Under the pieces are notes generated by a model that saw only the letters and a list, made by a program, of their open reading frames with translations, had not been told where the DNA came from and searched no databases. A program made the position numbers and the translations under genes. A stretch of 64,000 bases of DNA from Moniliella sp. 'wahieum' (taxonomy: Eukaryota > Basidiomycota > Moniliellomycetes > Moniliellales > Moniliellaceae). How positions within the stretch are numbered: position 1 is the stretch's first letter; each line of letters opens with the position of its first letter. The stretch covers positions 186,001 through 250,000 of the forward strand of contig RSEE01000040.1 of assembly GCA_003971905.1 (NCBI GenBank), given 5' to 3'. Of this stretch, positions 54,294 to 64,000 are shown piece by piece.

Positions 54294-55383
54294 AGCTTCG
54301 AGGGATCGATATCCCTGTGATGCGGACGATGGACGAGCGGGTGAGCTGCTGGTTGCGCACGAGGCGGAAGGAAAAAGGGTTAGGGTGGGGCGGATCAGCG
54401 GAACAGATCACGTGGTCTGTACAACTGATTCAAGCCCTACGGCTTGCTAGGTGTACTTATGGCAGAGTGGCATGGGTGGCAACAGTAGGCATGGAACGCA
54501 TGGGATTCCAATGGTCGACGCCTTACCGATTGTGGCACACTCTCCAGGCATCGTGTTTGCTTCGCTTCAAGCACCTGTTCCCATGGCTTGTCGCCAGATG
54601 GTCATCGTATCGGTGCCGCTCCACCGCCTGCCTCTCCGCGACTTTTTTTTCCTCCGTGATGAACGGTTGCATGGCTCTCCCTCATCGCGGCGGTGTGGGG
54701 GTAAAAGCGCGGAAGTATATCAAACGCCTACGCCCCAAGGAGTGTAAGACTGTCAGTCACACCGCCACCTCTGTGCGAGCGCTTGCGAGCGCTTGTGGCA
54801 GCGTTTGCTGTGGCCCTCCTTGTAGCCGAACCAGCGGCCCCCGCAGCGTCCTGACGCCACCGTAAGTGGTACAGGGACGCTCTCAGAAGTCGGATGGCGG
54901 GAGCAGCTACTACAAATGTGGAGCGCATCCGAAGACACCGGGAAGGGGGTGTGGGGACGGGCTAAACAATAATGAAAGAAGAGAAGACGGCTTGGGTGTG
55001 GAAGCAGTGGAGAAGAGACCTCTGTGGAATGGGATGCCGCGTAGCGAATGGCAACGAGGCGATCGTTATCGTTACTATCGTCGCCACCAGTGGGAACGGC
55101 GTATATGGGCTACACGGGTGCTGTGGCCGAGCAGCGCGAGGTCTATCACGCACGCAGCGGAGGTGGTGGGGTGCCACCACTGTGAGGTATGAAATTTCAA
55201 GCAAGCCACCTTTGCTGGCGTAAGCAGGATGCGGTGGCGCCTTGTGGCGCCTAGGGCCCGATTAGATAGCCTGCCATGTCCACGCACGTCCATTTAATAT
55301 TTCCCCGCCCACTCCCTCCGTCCCCTCGTCGCCACCACCACCTGCAATCCACCCCACTCTCCGAGCACCTACACCCCACATCC
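54294..55383. other. Upstream region of ATG8
   Basis: About 1.1 kb with no recognised gene. The last 100 bp are C/T-rich, consistent with a 5' leader of ATG8. Confidence 0.45.
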
Positions 55384-55939
55384 ATGGCCATCTCTTCTTT
55401 CAAGGAGAAACATCCTTTCGGTTCGTCCTTACCTCCCCGCATCTTTTCCCACCTCCATGCTGTAGTGGCTCCTTGGTGTTCACTGCTCTCGCCTCTTGCA
55501 TTGAGCCGCGTCACCTTGCATGGGTTGAGGTGTCTTTTGATTTTTTGGAATTAACATCTGCCTCACATGATATGCTACAGAAAAGCGGCGCGCAGAGGCT
55601 TCGCGCATCCGCGACAAGTACCCCGATCGCATCCCTGTGATCTGCGAGAAAGCGGACCGTTCGGATGTGCCCACGATTGACAAGAAGAAGTACCTCGTTC
55701 CCAGTGACTTGACAGTGGGCCAGTTTGTCTTTGTCATTCGGCAGCGTATCAAACTGGCACCTGAAAAGGCGATCTTTATTTTCGTCGAAGAGGTTTTGCC
55801 ACCTACCGCCGCGTTGATGAGCTCGATCTACGACGAATACCGAGACGAGGATGGCTTTCTCTACGTCTCGTATAGCGGAGAGAATTGCTTTGGTGGCTTA
55901 ACTCGGTTGGATGCAGTCTCGTTACCTACCCAGGATTGA
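55384..55939 (+). CDS. ATG8: Autophagy ubiquitin-like protein Atg8
   Basis: Ubiquitin-like modifier conjugated to phosphatidylethanolamine on autophagosome membranes. Exon 1 (55,384-55,420) encodes [12 protein letters not shown]. The intron is 55,421-55,580 (GTTCGT..CAG). Exon 2 begins [20 protein letters not shown] and carries the family hallmarks [39 protein letters not shown] and [17 protein letters not shown]. The conserved Gly of the FG motif, where Atg4 cleaves and PE is attached, is present. Unusually, about 15 residues follow it ([14 protein letters not shown]) before the stop at 55939. No frameshift is needed, which makes it one of the few clean genes here. Confidence 0.96.
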
Positions 55940-56664
55940 GAATCCACGGGGCCTTTCCTTCCCTTATACTTGGAGAACACATCTTCCAAGGTTCCCAGGT
56001 GTTGTTGAACGGAAGGCTGTGGCTTTACTTCACTACCCCGCACCCGGACTTTTTCTTTTGGTTCAAGGAACGAACACCTCGTCACGTTATTTCATCGCTA
56101 CTCCATCAATCCCGCACAGGCGTGTTATATCATTCTGGTTCATTAAGCCATTCAATATTATCAACCAGAGCCGTGTGCAACTCTGACCGACATCCCATCC
56201 TAAACTCTGTTCCCCGATCCCTTTTTCGGATCCGCTTCTGTCTCCTTGTCCCTGGCTATGACTCGTTTGATTCTCCTATGACCTCCCTCTACTCCTACCG
56301 CCTTAGATAGTGACGGCCTTCTCGCTGGTCTATTCTGTGGGTGGGGGGGTGGGGGACAGAATGCGCTCTTGTACCCATGTAGCCATGTAACCATGTAACC
56401 ATGAGGGGGACGAGCAGCACTCCAATGCTAGTACTGCGCAAGACCAAAATCAGGGGAAGTCACGTGCATCTCGGATTCAGCAGGAATTCCGCCTTGTCCG
56501 GCGACAAGCCAGCCGCACGAGCGGCATAGTGGGTGTGCTCCGGGTCCCGCATAGCAAGACAGGCGCAGGACACCGCCGTCGCCACCACACCACCGCCACC
56601 AACACCGCCACCACCGCCGCACCACCACCGCCAAACGCTACCAGTGGTCCAGCCAGGGAGCGTC
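55940..56664. other. ATG8 3' UTR and NPL4 leader
   Basis: No separate gene seen. ACC-rich trinucleotide tract (56,580-56,630) lies just before the NPL4 start. Confidence 0.5.
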
Positions 56665-59093
56665 ATGATCATCCGAATCCGCTCCAAGGATGGACAGTTT
56701 CGCATCACTGTCGATGCTTCCGACGATGCGTCTAAGTTGGGCTCTGAGCTGGTCAAACAGTTGCCCAAGATTGACGTCGCCACTCTCACTCTCTCCAACC
56801 AGCCTCGCGGGGCACCTGAGATGAAGCTCCAGGATTTGGTCGGAAGCAGTATCGCTGACCTGGGATTATCGTGAGTACTACTTATTCTACATCATATCGT
56901 CTTTCCCTGCTGCTAGCTTCCCACATGTTAACATTTCTTCGGCACAGCCATGGCCATATGCTCTATGCAAGCTACCAAGAAGCCGGTGTACCGGCACCCC
57001 AGTCTGAATCTGCTCCTGCCGCTCCTCTTCCTCCGGCCCTGTTCCTCTAGTAAACCTTACCTTCCGCAGTTCAACCCGCCGAGGCACCTGTGGATCAGTA
57101 TTGGGATGCACAAGATGGAAAGATCGTACGCAAGCGAGACCCTAACTTTTGTCGCCATGGCCCTCAGGGCATGTGCGATTATTGCATGCCGCGAGCCGTA
57201 CGACGCTAAGTACCAACAAGAACACAACATCAAGCACATCTCATTCCACGCCCTGCTCAAACAGAAAGATGCGGCGGCCAACAAGGCTCAAGGTTCATCC
57301 TGGATCGCCCCTTTGGAGGAGGAAGATTACCGGGTCAAGTCCCTTGTCCATCGGGCCAGCACCCCGATTGGCCGGCAGGTATTTGCACCAAGTGCCAGCC
57401 TTCTGCGATTAACGCTACAGCGTCAGCCTTTTCGCATGGTTGATCACGTTGAATTCTCTCATCCTTCGCTGATTGAGAACATGCTTCGTTTCTGGCGCTC
57501 TACTGCCTCGCAGCGATTTGGGTTTTTGTTGGGCAAGTACGAACCATATCCGGTCGTTCCATGGGGATCAAGGCCAAAGTCGAAGCCATCCACGAGCCCC
57601 TCAAGAGGGCGAATTGGATGGCGTTACGCTTGGCTGGCCTTGGACCGGGGGAACGAGGTGACGAAATTGGCAGCTGAATGTGGCCTGGAAGTGGTAGGGA
57701 TGATCTACAGGATTTAACTGCCGAGACGGAGAAGAGGAAGAGGGAGGATGGGTCGGAAGATCCTAATCCGGTCCCAACGGGGAAGGTATTAACGAAGCGG
57801 CATGCCAAGAGCTTTTTTCTGTCGGGCAACGAGGTTCTCTTTGCAGCTCATATGCAAAACATGTTCCACTACTACACCAAGTTTGCTGAAGGCACACGTT
57901 TTGGAAGTCGCTTTGTCACCTGCGTCATTTCGGGCCAGGGGGGGTGAGATTGGGGTCGGGCTACCAGGTATCCCTCCAGGCCGAGGCTATTGCTCGGGCC
58001 AATATGGTTCAGCCAACCGTACAGCCTAACACGATGCGCATTGCGTCCAATGAGAGCGCTGCCAAGAGTGCGCCGCCCCCTGATGATGCACCCGGAGGGA
58101 CGACGGTGGCACCGGTCAAGCCCTACATCCCCGAAGTTTTTTTCCGTTACAAAAACAAGTACGGACTGGACGTCAAAGAGTCGGCCAAGCCCACTTTCCC
58201 CGTCGAGTACCTATTGGTCAACGTTACCAATGGGTTCCCCATTACCCTAACCCGCTCTTCGAGAGCACCGATTTCCCTATCGAGAACCGGCCGGACTGGA
58301 AGACCAATCAGTCGAGGTCCTTTTCAACCGAATCCACAAGGTGCTGGAAATGCTGAACTAGAGCCGTCATCGCCTGACGCATCTCTTCGATTGAACCGGA
58401 CAATGGGCTGCGGCGCAAGCTGGTTGCCTTCCTCAGCGACTGGCATCTGTTGGCATTTGTTCCCTCAACGGGTCTTCTCTCACGAGAAGAGTTCGCTGAT
58501 ATGGTTCAGGTCCGTATCGACAGTCGCGGCTTTGAACAAACTCTTGGCCACGCCGGGGTGGAAGACGTTGGTTACGTTGGCTAGGGAACATGCCCCTACC
58601 ACTTCCGGCAGCGGATTGGTGGATGATGACGAGCTGACTCCAGAGGAAATTGCGGCGATCATTGCTAGTACTGAAGCGAGTCACATCGCCACGCCGTCCA
58701 CTTCCAACCTACCAACCGGTAGTCGTGCGTCGCCCTTTGAAGTTAAAGACGAAGCCAGCTCGTTCCATCCTCCTCCAATCGCGTCTTCGTCCCGCACGCG
58801 GGCTGTGCCAGAGGACGATGCGTTCCTATATGATGGGGGGAACGAGGATGTGGCTTTTGGTGCAGTGAGCGACAGTGACGACGAGGCGGCTTTTGAAGAC
58901 TCTCAAAGCCACACATCATGGGAACCCCATTCTGGATCCCATGTGGCCGTGGAGAGCAACGATGATATTCAAATGGACGAGCACCAGCTGCGCCTCCACA
59001 CCAACCCAGTGAGGTGGCTGCCCTACTTGTACCGTCCTCAACCCGGTCTCGAACGATACGTGCTTCTTGTGCGGACTTCCGATGCACATTTAA
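56665..59093 (+). CDS. NPL4: Npl4, Cdc48/p97-Ufd1 cofactor
   Basis: Ubiquitin-binding adaptor that, with Ufd1, directs the Cdc48 segregase to substrates in ERAD and nuclear protein turnover. Start Met at 56665 (MIIRIRSKDGQFRITVD), opening an N-terminal ubiquitin-like domain, then an intron (about 56,871-56,947) before HGHMLYASYQEAG. The zf-NPL4 region shows RDPNFCRHGPQGMCDYC, PLEEEDYRVK and CPSGQHPDWPAGICTKCQ. The NPL4/MPN-like domain starts TLQRQPFRMVDHVEF, with QRFGFLLGKYEPYP, PQEGELDGVTLG and FLSGNEVLFAAHMQNMFHYY, and ends near TPGWKTLVTLARE. An acidic linker leads to a C-terminal NZF-type zinc finger (CPTCTVLNPVSNDTCFLCGL) and stop at 59,091-59,093. About eight small frame breaks. Confidence 0.93.
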
Positions 59094-60224
59094 CGCTTCC
59101 ACATTCATCTCTACGCATCACTGTTCGAGGATCTGAGCATGGGTCATTTGCCAGCGTATGGTAGACACGCGGGTAGTGAAACCTGCATTCAGCATCCCAT
59201 TGACGGTGGATGGCAAGTTTACTCGGATTCATACGCAAGTGCTATTCACATTCCCGCCTTTCCAAAAAAGGCGATCAACATCATAACGGACCTTTTCTTT
59301 TGATGTCATCTGACTCCGCATTGCCTGCGGGCGGAGTAGACAGGTGAGAACGATTGGGGTAGCGTCCATATATATAGAGAGGAAAGCGAGGAGGCAAGAT
59401 GTATGTGTCGGCTGCCAGGCACTCCTATCGTCCCCCGTTGCCAGGATTGAGAGCGCCACAAAATCGTGATGATGAAGGTAGCGGGAGGGAGGGAATGACT
59501 GCCATGATCAAGTTCTTTATACCAGGCATTGCCTCCCCCTTCATGATCATGACGACGGGTGTTCGTGAGTTCATCTCGCTGACATCGTCTTTCATCTGGG
59601 CGTTTACCTGCTTCTCAAACTCTATATGATTTTGTGATGGCCTCTTGGAGCGCTTGCAGTTCTCGTTATTCCCACCACCAATATTTGGGTTTTCTGTCAT
59701 CACGAGACCGGCAGTATTGTTAGTGGCCTCTCCGGCGGCGCAGAGCGGTAGTTTTGCCATTGTGTGTTGGAATCCTATTAAGCTTGGAGCCATACTTGCT
59801 TCTTGCTCCTACGTCGTGACCGCATTCATCTCTTTCCGGGTGGTCTGCCGGCACCGTCATGTTACACTAGTTGGTGCCACTGGAGAAATTGCCTGCTCCC
59901 GGGCGAGGTCAGCGACGGGATGGCACTGGCAATTTCTCTTGGTTTCCAGGGATTTGTAATTGGTACCTGCGCCACACACCGTGGCTCCCCACAGGAGGTT
60001 AGATGGTCACCGACTGGTCACGGTCACCGGCACCTGAGCCGGCACAGGCGACATGCCACATACTAACCTTCCACGGGATGTCAGGGTTGTTACCTCAGCT
60101 TGTGGAGCACCTAGCCAGCCCCCGCCTGCTGCGTTCCAGCCACGCGGCGACGGGGTCAGACGAGGCTGATAGCATCCAACCACCAGCAGACCATCTCACA
60201 CCCGCTGCCCGCTTCCCACCCACC
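59094..60224. other. Spacer between NPL4 and YPT3
   Basis: About 1.1 kb; includes one small minus-strand candidate (next entry) and the promoter of the Rab11-type gene. Confidence 0.45.
59425..59793 (-). CDS. Small hypothetical protein
   Basis: Unrecognised 122-codon frame with rather ordinary protein composition: MAKLPLCAAGEATNNTAGLV, NPNIGGGNNENCKRSKRPS, HIEFEKQVNAQMKDDVSEM and VVMIMKGEAMPGIKNLI. It is less Pro/Arg-biased than the spurious frames of this GC-rich window. The start may be the Met at about 59,760 and an intron is possible near the end. No family could be assigned. Confidence 0.33.
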   Translation of the reverse strand: MAPSLIGFQHTMAKLPLCAAGEATNNTAGLVMTENPNIGGGNNENCKRSKRPSQNHIEFEKQVNAQMKDDVSEMNSRTPVVMIMKGEAMPGIKNLIMAVIPSLPLPSSSRFCGALNPGNGGR

Positions 60225-61089
60225 ATGACCGAGGCGAATTACGACTTCCTCTACAAGGTTGTACTTGTCGGAGATGCTGCCACTGGTTGTGTGCCCCCTG
60301 TTGTCCGCTGCTGCATGCATTGGGCTGGTTCTGACCCCCTCCCCCCCCCCCCTGCGCCTCTGCCTGGCTAGGCAAGTCCAACCTGCTCACCCGCTTTCAC
60401 CCGCAACGAGTTCAACCCCGACTCGAAAAGTACCATTGGCGTTGAGTTCGCCACGCGCAGCGTGAATGTGGACCGAAAGATCATCAAGGCTCAGATCTGG
60501 GATACGGCTGGCCAGGAGCGGTACCGAGCGATTACATCGGCATACTACCGCGGTGCCGTCGGCGCGCTGCTCGTGTATGACATTTCCAAGCACCAGTCCT
60601 ACGTCAACGTGGCTCGTTGGCTCAAGGAACTGCGTGACCAGGCCGACAGCAACATCGTCATCATGCTCGTCGGCAACAAGAGTGATTTGAAGCACCTCCG
60701 CGCCGTGCCCACCGAAGAGGCTCAAGCATTTGCTGGTGCGTGTTTTCCTTCGTATGGTGTGCAGGTGGTCCTAACGTTCCTATTTTATCCAGCTGAAAAT
60801 GGTTTGCTCTTCATCGAGACATCGGCCAAGGAGGCATCCAACGTGGAACCCGCTTTCCAAAACATCATTACGGGTACGTTGGCTGCTTACTGTTGATGAC
60901 TTCGATAGAGGGACCGTTTCATTGACTCACCTATGTTCTTCCTTGTTGGCCCCTAGAAATCTACCAGATTGCTGCCAAGCAGACTCTCCAAGATTCGGGC
61001 GATGGGATCAAGCCTTCGGGGGGCGAGACGATACTGTTCAGCCCAGTGCAAACGATGGTGGCAACGATGCGAAGTCGGGGTGCTGCTAG
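60225..61089 (+). CDS. YPT3: Rab11/Ypt3-family small GTPase
   Basis: Rab GTPase for exocytic and recycling-endosome traffic. Start Met at 60225 ([17 protein letters not shown]). P-loop GDAATGKS is split by an intron (60,286-60,371). Effector and switch motifs: [32 protein letters not shown]. Guanine-specificity motifs NKSD and ETSAKE. Further introns near 60,739-60,791 and 60,874-60,956. The C-terminus ends [11 protein letters not shown], a double-cysteine prenylation motif, stop at 61089. The [10 protein letters not shown] and [12 protein letters not shown] phrases are Rab11-type. Two single-base frame errors: an extra base in LLTRF-RNEF (near 60,395) and a shift near 61,030. Confidence 0.94.
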
Positions 61090-62508
61090 AGCGCCATTCG
61101 GCCAAGTCGCATCAGACTTCTTCCTCTGCCCTTCTGCTAACCTGTCTATCCTCCTTGCCAAGTCAGCACTACCCCAATGAATTATACAGGCTTCCCTTGC
61201 GTTGCGTTGGCCACCCTCGCCCTCACAGTCTCATTGCATCGCCCATAGCAGAACTACGCTCGACGTACCACTCCCTGTAGACATAAGGGTTCATGCAGCG
61301 GCGACGGGCGCAGCTGGCAGACCCCAGAGAGGCACATCAGGAAGGCACCAGTCGTCTAAAAGATCAAATAATATATAGATGAGAGTGAGAAGGAATTAAT
61401 CCATTTGTTACAATGTTCCCCTCTAGGTTATGCTTCAAGCAACGGCGGCAGAGCCGCATCGCCCAACTGCTCTGAAATTAGAGGGTTCCCAAGCTCCCAC
61501 CTCGGTCGCACGTCCCACGACCAGGATCAGCGGAGCTCGCGATACCGCAGTCTCTCCGAAGAGAAAAGCAGTGACCAGCAGACCACCGCGATCAACAAAT
61601 CGCGTGACCATGACGCCGGGGTCGCACGTCGAGGTGGGGGGGATCAATCTGGAGGCCGCCCGGGGTGTGCCGTAAAACAAGGTGTACACGTTCGCTCACC
61701 GCTCCGAAGAGCGGCTACCTGAGTTCACACCTCCCAATCAGACAGAAACGAGGCCAGGCCAACACCAATAACCAGGTGCAGCCCAACCCCTATCGGCCCC
61801 TTGGGGGGGAAAAGCCAACGGCTGTCGCTGGAACTATTTATATGCATCCGCCGCGCTCGGAAAATCGGTGCAAAGCAGCAGAGGTGAAAAAAAATCAGCA
61901 GCGGAATACCTCCACAGGGCATTTTCCGCGCGGCGAACCAACATTCCGCTTCCGCCGAATCCGGTGCAAACCATTGGTGCAATGGGAAGATGCGAGATGC
62001 GAGAGGCTGAAGATGGGCGTCCGAGCGGATGGACTGGTGCTTAATGCTTGAAGCGCGACATGACGACGAGAACGGAGTACTCAAACCTCGATTCATTTCA
62101 AACCCAAAGGGGCTTGAAGCTTGAAGCGTGAAGCTGGAAGCGTGAAGCTGGAAGCGTGAAGCTGGAGGCAGTTGGGTTCTCGCTTGCTGGTACATGGGGC
62201 GGGATGGGAGGCTGCCCCCGTGCGGGTGCTCCTGCGTCCAGTCCAACACGGCTGCCCTTCAGGGGGAAGCGCACGCTGGTGGGGGGGGCGGGGGGTGATG
62301 GCGCGGTGGGAGGGCGCTCGCGGGAGCGGGAGCGCGGGCGCAGTGTGGGGTCCGCGCAGCGCCCAGTGCCAGCCAGCTGTCCGGCCGCCGCGTGGAGCTG
62401 GCGCACAATTAATAAGGCACCCCTGCCCCGTCTTGGCGCCCTCGGCCTGCGCCCCCTTCGCCTCCTCCGCAACGCCGTCTCCCGTGTCCTCCACCGCCCA
62501 CCCCCACC
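61090..62508. promoter_or_regulatory. Spacer and beta-tubulin upstream region
   Basis: About 1.4 kb. Begins with the YPT3 3' UTR; no other gene is supported. A 7-bp array lies at 62,113-62,168, and the last 90 bp are C-rich like a highly expressed fungal leader. Confidence 0.5.
62113..62168. repeat. 7-bp-period array GAAGCTT/GAAGCGT/GAAGCTG (about 8 units)
   Basis: Starts with AAGCTT+G units and continues as a 14-bp double heptamer (GAAGCGTGAAGCTG) repeated about three times. Confidence 0.9.
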
Positions 62509-63917
62509 ATGCGCGAGATCGTTCACCTGCAGACCGGCCAGTGCGGCAACCAGATTGGCACCAAGTTCTGGGAGGTCCTCTCGGATGAGCACGGCATCGA
62601 TGGTACCGGTGCCTACGTCGGCAACTCGGACCTTCAGCTGGAGCGCATCGACGTTTACTAGTACGCCCCCCCCCGCCCCTCCGCTTCCCTCGCCGTCCTC
62701 TGCTCACCGCTTCCCATCTCTCCAGCAACGAGGCAAGCAATTCTCGCTTTGTCCCCCGTGCCGTGCTCGTCGACCTCGACCTGGCACCATGGACTCCATC
62801 CGGTCCGGCTCGATGGGCGGCCTGTTCCGCCCGGACAACTTTGTCTTTGGTCAGTCGGGTGCCGGCAACAACTGGGCCAAGGGCCATTACAGAGGGAGCT
62901 GAGCTTGTCGACTCGGTGCTGACGTGGTGCGTAAAGAGGCGAAGGGTGCGACATGCTGCAGGGCTTCCAGATCACCCACTCCCTGGGCGGTGGTACCGGT
63001 GCCGGAATGGGTACCCTCCTCATCTCCAAAATCCGGGAGGAGTTCCCGGACCGTATGATGGCCACTTCTCCGTCCTTCCTCGCCCAAGGTGTCGGACACG
63101 GTTGTCGAGCCATACAACGCTACCCTCTCGATCCATCAGCTCGTTGAGAACGCAGACGAGTCGTTCTGCATTGACAATGAAGCCTTGTACGACATTTGCT
63201 TCCGCACCCTCAAGCTCAAGGCTCCCGGATACGATGACCTGAACCACCTCGTTTCTCTCGTCATGTCGGGTATCACTACCTGTCTCCGTTTCCCTGGGCA
63301 GCTCAACTCGGACCTGCGCAAGCTCGCTGTCAACATGGTCCCCTTCCCTCGTCTCCATTTCTTTATGGTCGGCTTTGCCCCGCTTACCGCACGCGGCAGC
63401 CAACAGTACCGTGCCGTCACTGTGCCCGAGCTGACGCAGCAGATGTTTGAGAGCAAGAACATGATGGCTGCTGCCGATCCGCGTCACGGCCGGTACCTGA
63501 CTGTCGCTGCCTACTTCCGCGGCGCTGTCTCGATGAAGGAGTGGAGGACCAGATGCAGGCGACTCAAGCCAAGAATGCCTCCTACTTTGTCGAGTGGATT
63601 CCCAACAATGTTCAGACCGCGCACTGCGACATTGCTCCTCACGGAATGAAGATGGCAGTCACGTTCATTGGAAACTCGACGGCGATTCAAGACTTGTTTA
63701 AGCGGGTGTCCGAGCAGTTCTCGCCATGTTCCGCCGCAAGGCCTTCCTCCACTGGTACACCTCCGAGGGCATGGATGAGCTCGAGTTTACGGAAGCCGAG
63801 TCGAACCTGCAAGACCTCGTGTCTGAGTACCAACAGTACGCCGAGGCTGGCATTGACGATGAGGACGAGTACTTGGAGGAGGAAGGTGAATATGAGGCCG
63901 AGCCTCAGGAGGAATAG
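62509..63917 (+). CDS. TUB2: Beta-tubulin
   Basis: Subunit of microtubules. Start Met at 62509 ([20 protein letters not shown], with the autoregulatory MREI). An intron at 62,661-62,725 (65 bp) splits DVYY-NEAS. Further hallmarks: [19 protein letters not shown], the GTP-binding loop [60 protein letters not shown] and [16 protein letters not shown], then [12 protein letters not shown]. The acidic tail is [20 protein letters not shown] before the stop at 63,915-63,917. At least eight frame breaks, all apparent 1-2 base deletions, occur near 62,780, 62,890, 62,921, 62,940, 63,065, 63,077, 63,540 and 63,723, yet nearly every residue of the family is present. Sequence error is the best explanation. 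Confidence 0.97.
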
Positions 63918-64000
63918 ACGCCTCCCTCTCACCTGCCATCCCAGTTGGTCGCAGTAGGAAGCGACACCCCTCTAGATTCCCACCTCGTTTTCCTGCATGT

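Noticed and set aside
58251-58262. CCCTAACCC, a telomere-like sequence
   Set aside because: A single occurrence inside the NPL4 coding region, not an array.
62093-62887. 264-codon minus-strand frame over the beta-tubulin start
   Set aside because: It is the antisense shadow of the tubulin leader and first exons; no domain is visible.
1-64000. tRNA or rRNA genes
   Set aside because: No sequence with convincing paired A and B boxes or rRNA core motifs was recognised by eye; a tRNAscan-SE or Rfam run would be decisive.

Overview
This 64-kb window is fungal nuclear DNA, most likely from a basidiomycete and possibly a smut relative (Ustilaginomycotina). That placement is inference. It rests on fungus-specific families (RTA1-like protein, Cln/Puc1-type G1 cyclin, fungal ATP sulfurylase with an APS-kinase-like tail), GC-rich genes with short GT..AG introns (about 48-160 bp), and single-copy eukaryotic genes on both strands. 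All gene calls come from motifs recognised by eye; no alignment was run.

Layout. 1-12,034: N-terminal part of a PTR2 peptide transporter (-), the nuclear exosome nuclease RRP6 (-), a Gcn4/Cpc1-type bZIP factor (+), a C-terminal remnant of ATP sulfurylase MET3 (+), and a BRD8/Bdc1-like NuA4 bromodomain subunit (-). 12,035-17,277: an RTA1-like membrane protein (-) divergent from a G1 cyclin (+). 17,278-24,440: about 7 kb without a recognisable gene, holding a 148-bp inverted-repeat pair and dispersed relatives. 24,441-36,560: a C2H2 zinc-finger factor (-), a 4.2-kb repeat-bearing spacer, and a very long Wee1 kinase (-). 36,561-48,260, all minus: ATP synthase epsilon subunit ATP15, methyltransferase EFM7, an MLP1/TPR-like nuclear-basket coiled-coil protein, and a POF1/NMNAT-like nucleotidyltransferase. 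48,429-63,917, mainly plus: Ulp2/SENP6-7-like SUMO protease, ATG8, NPL4, Rab11/YPT3 and beta-tubulin, with a few weak minus-strand candidates between them.

The genes are mainly housekeeping and cell-cycle functions: G1 cyclin, Wee1 and tubulin; SUMO protease, ATG8 and NPL4 for ubiquitin-like pathways; RRP6 and MLP1 for nuclear RNA surveillance. There is no operon logic.

Two general observations matter. First, almost every gene, including beta-tubulin, is broken by 1-2 base indels, while the protein sequence stays conserved on both sides. In beta-tubulin, the bromodomain and ATP15 the missing base usually sits in a short homopolymer. This looks like residual long-read error rather than mass pseudogenisation, so gene spans are given across the frameshifts. 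Second, spacers carry many short arrays with a 7-bp period. Many of the units are a six-base palindrome of the form A..T plus one spacer base (ATGCAT+G, ACTAGT+G, AAGCTT+G, ACCGGT+C, ACATGT+C, AACGTT+C, ACGCGT+G). This pattern, together with hairpin elements showing paired substitutions at 18.2-19.7 kb and 30.3 kb, is the least explained signal in the window.
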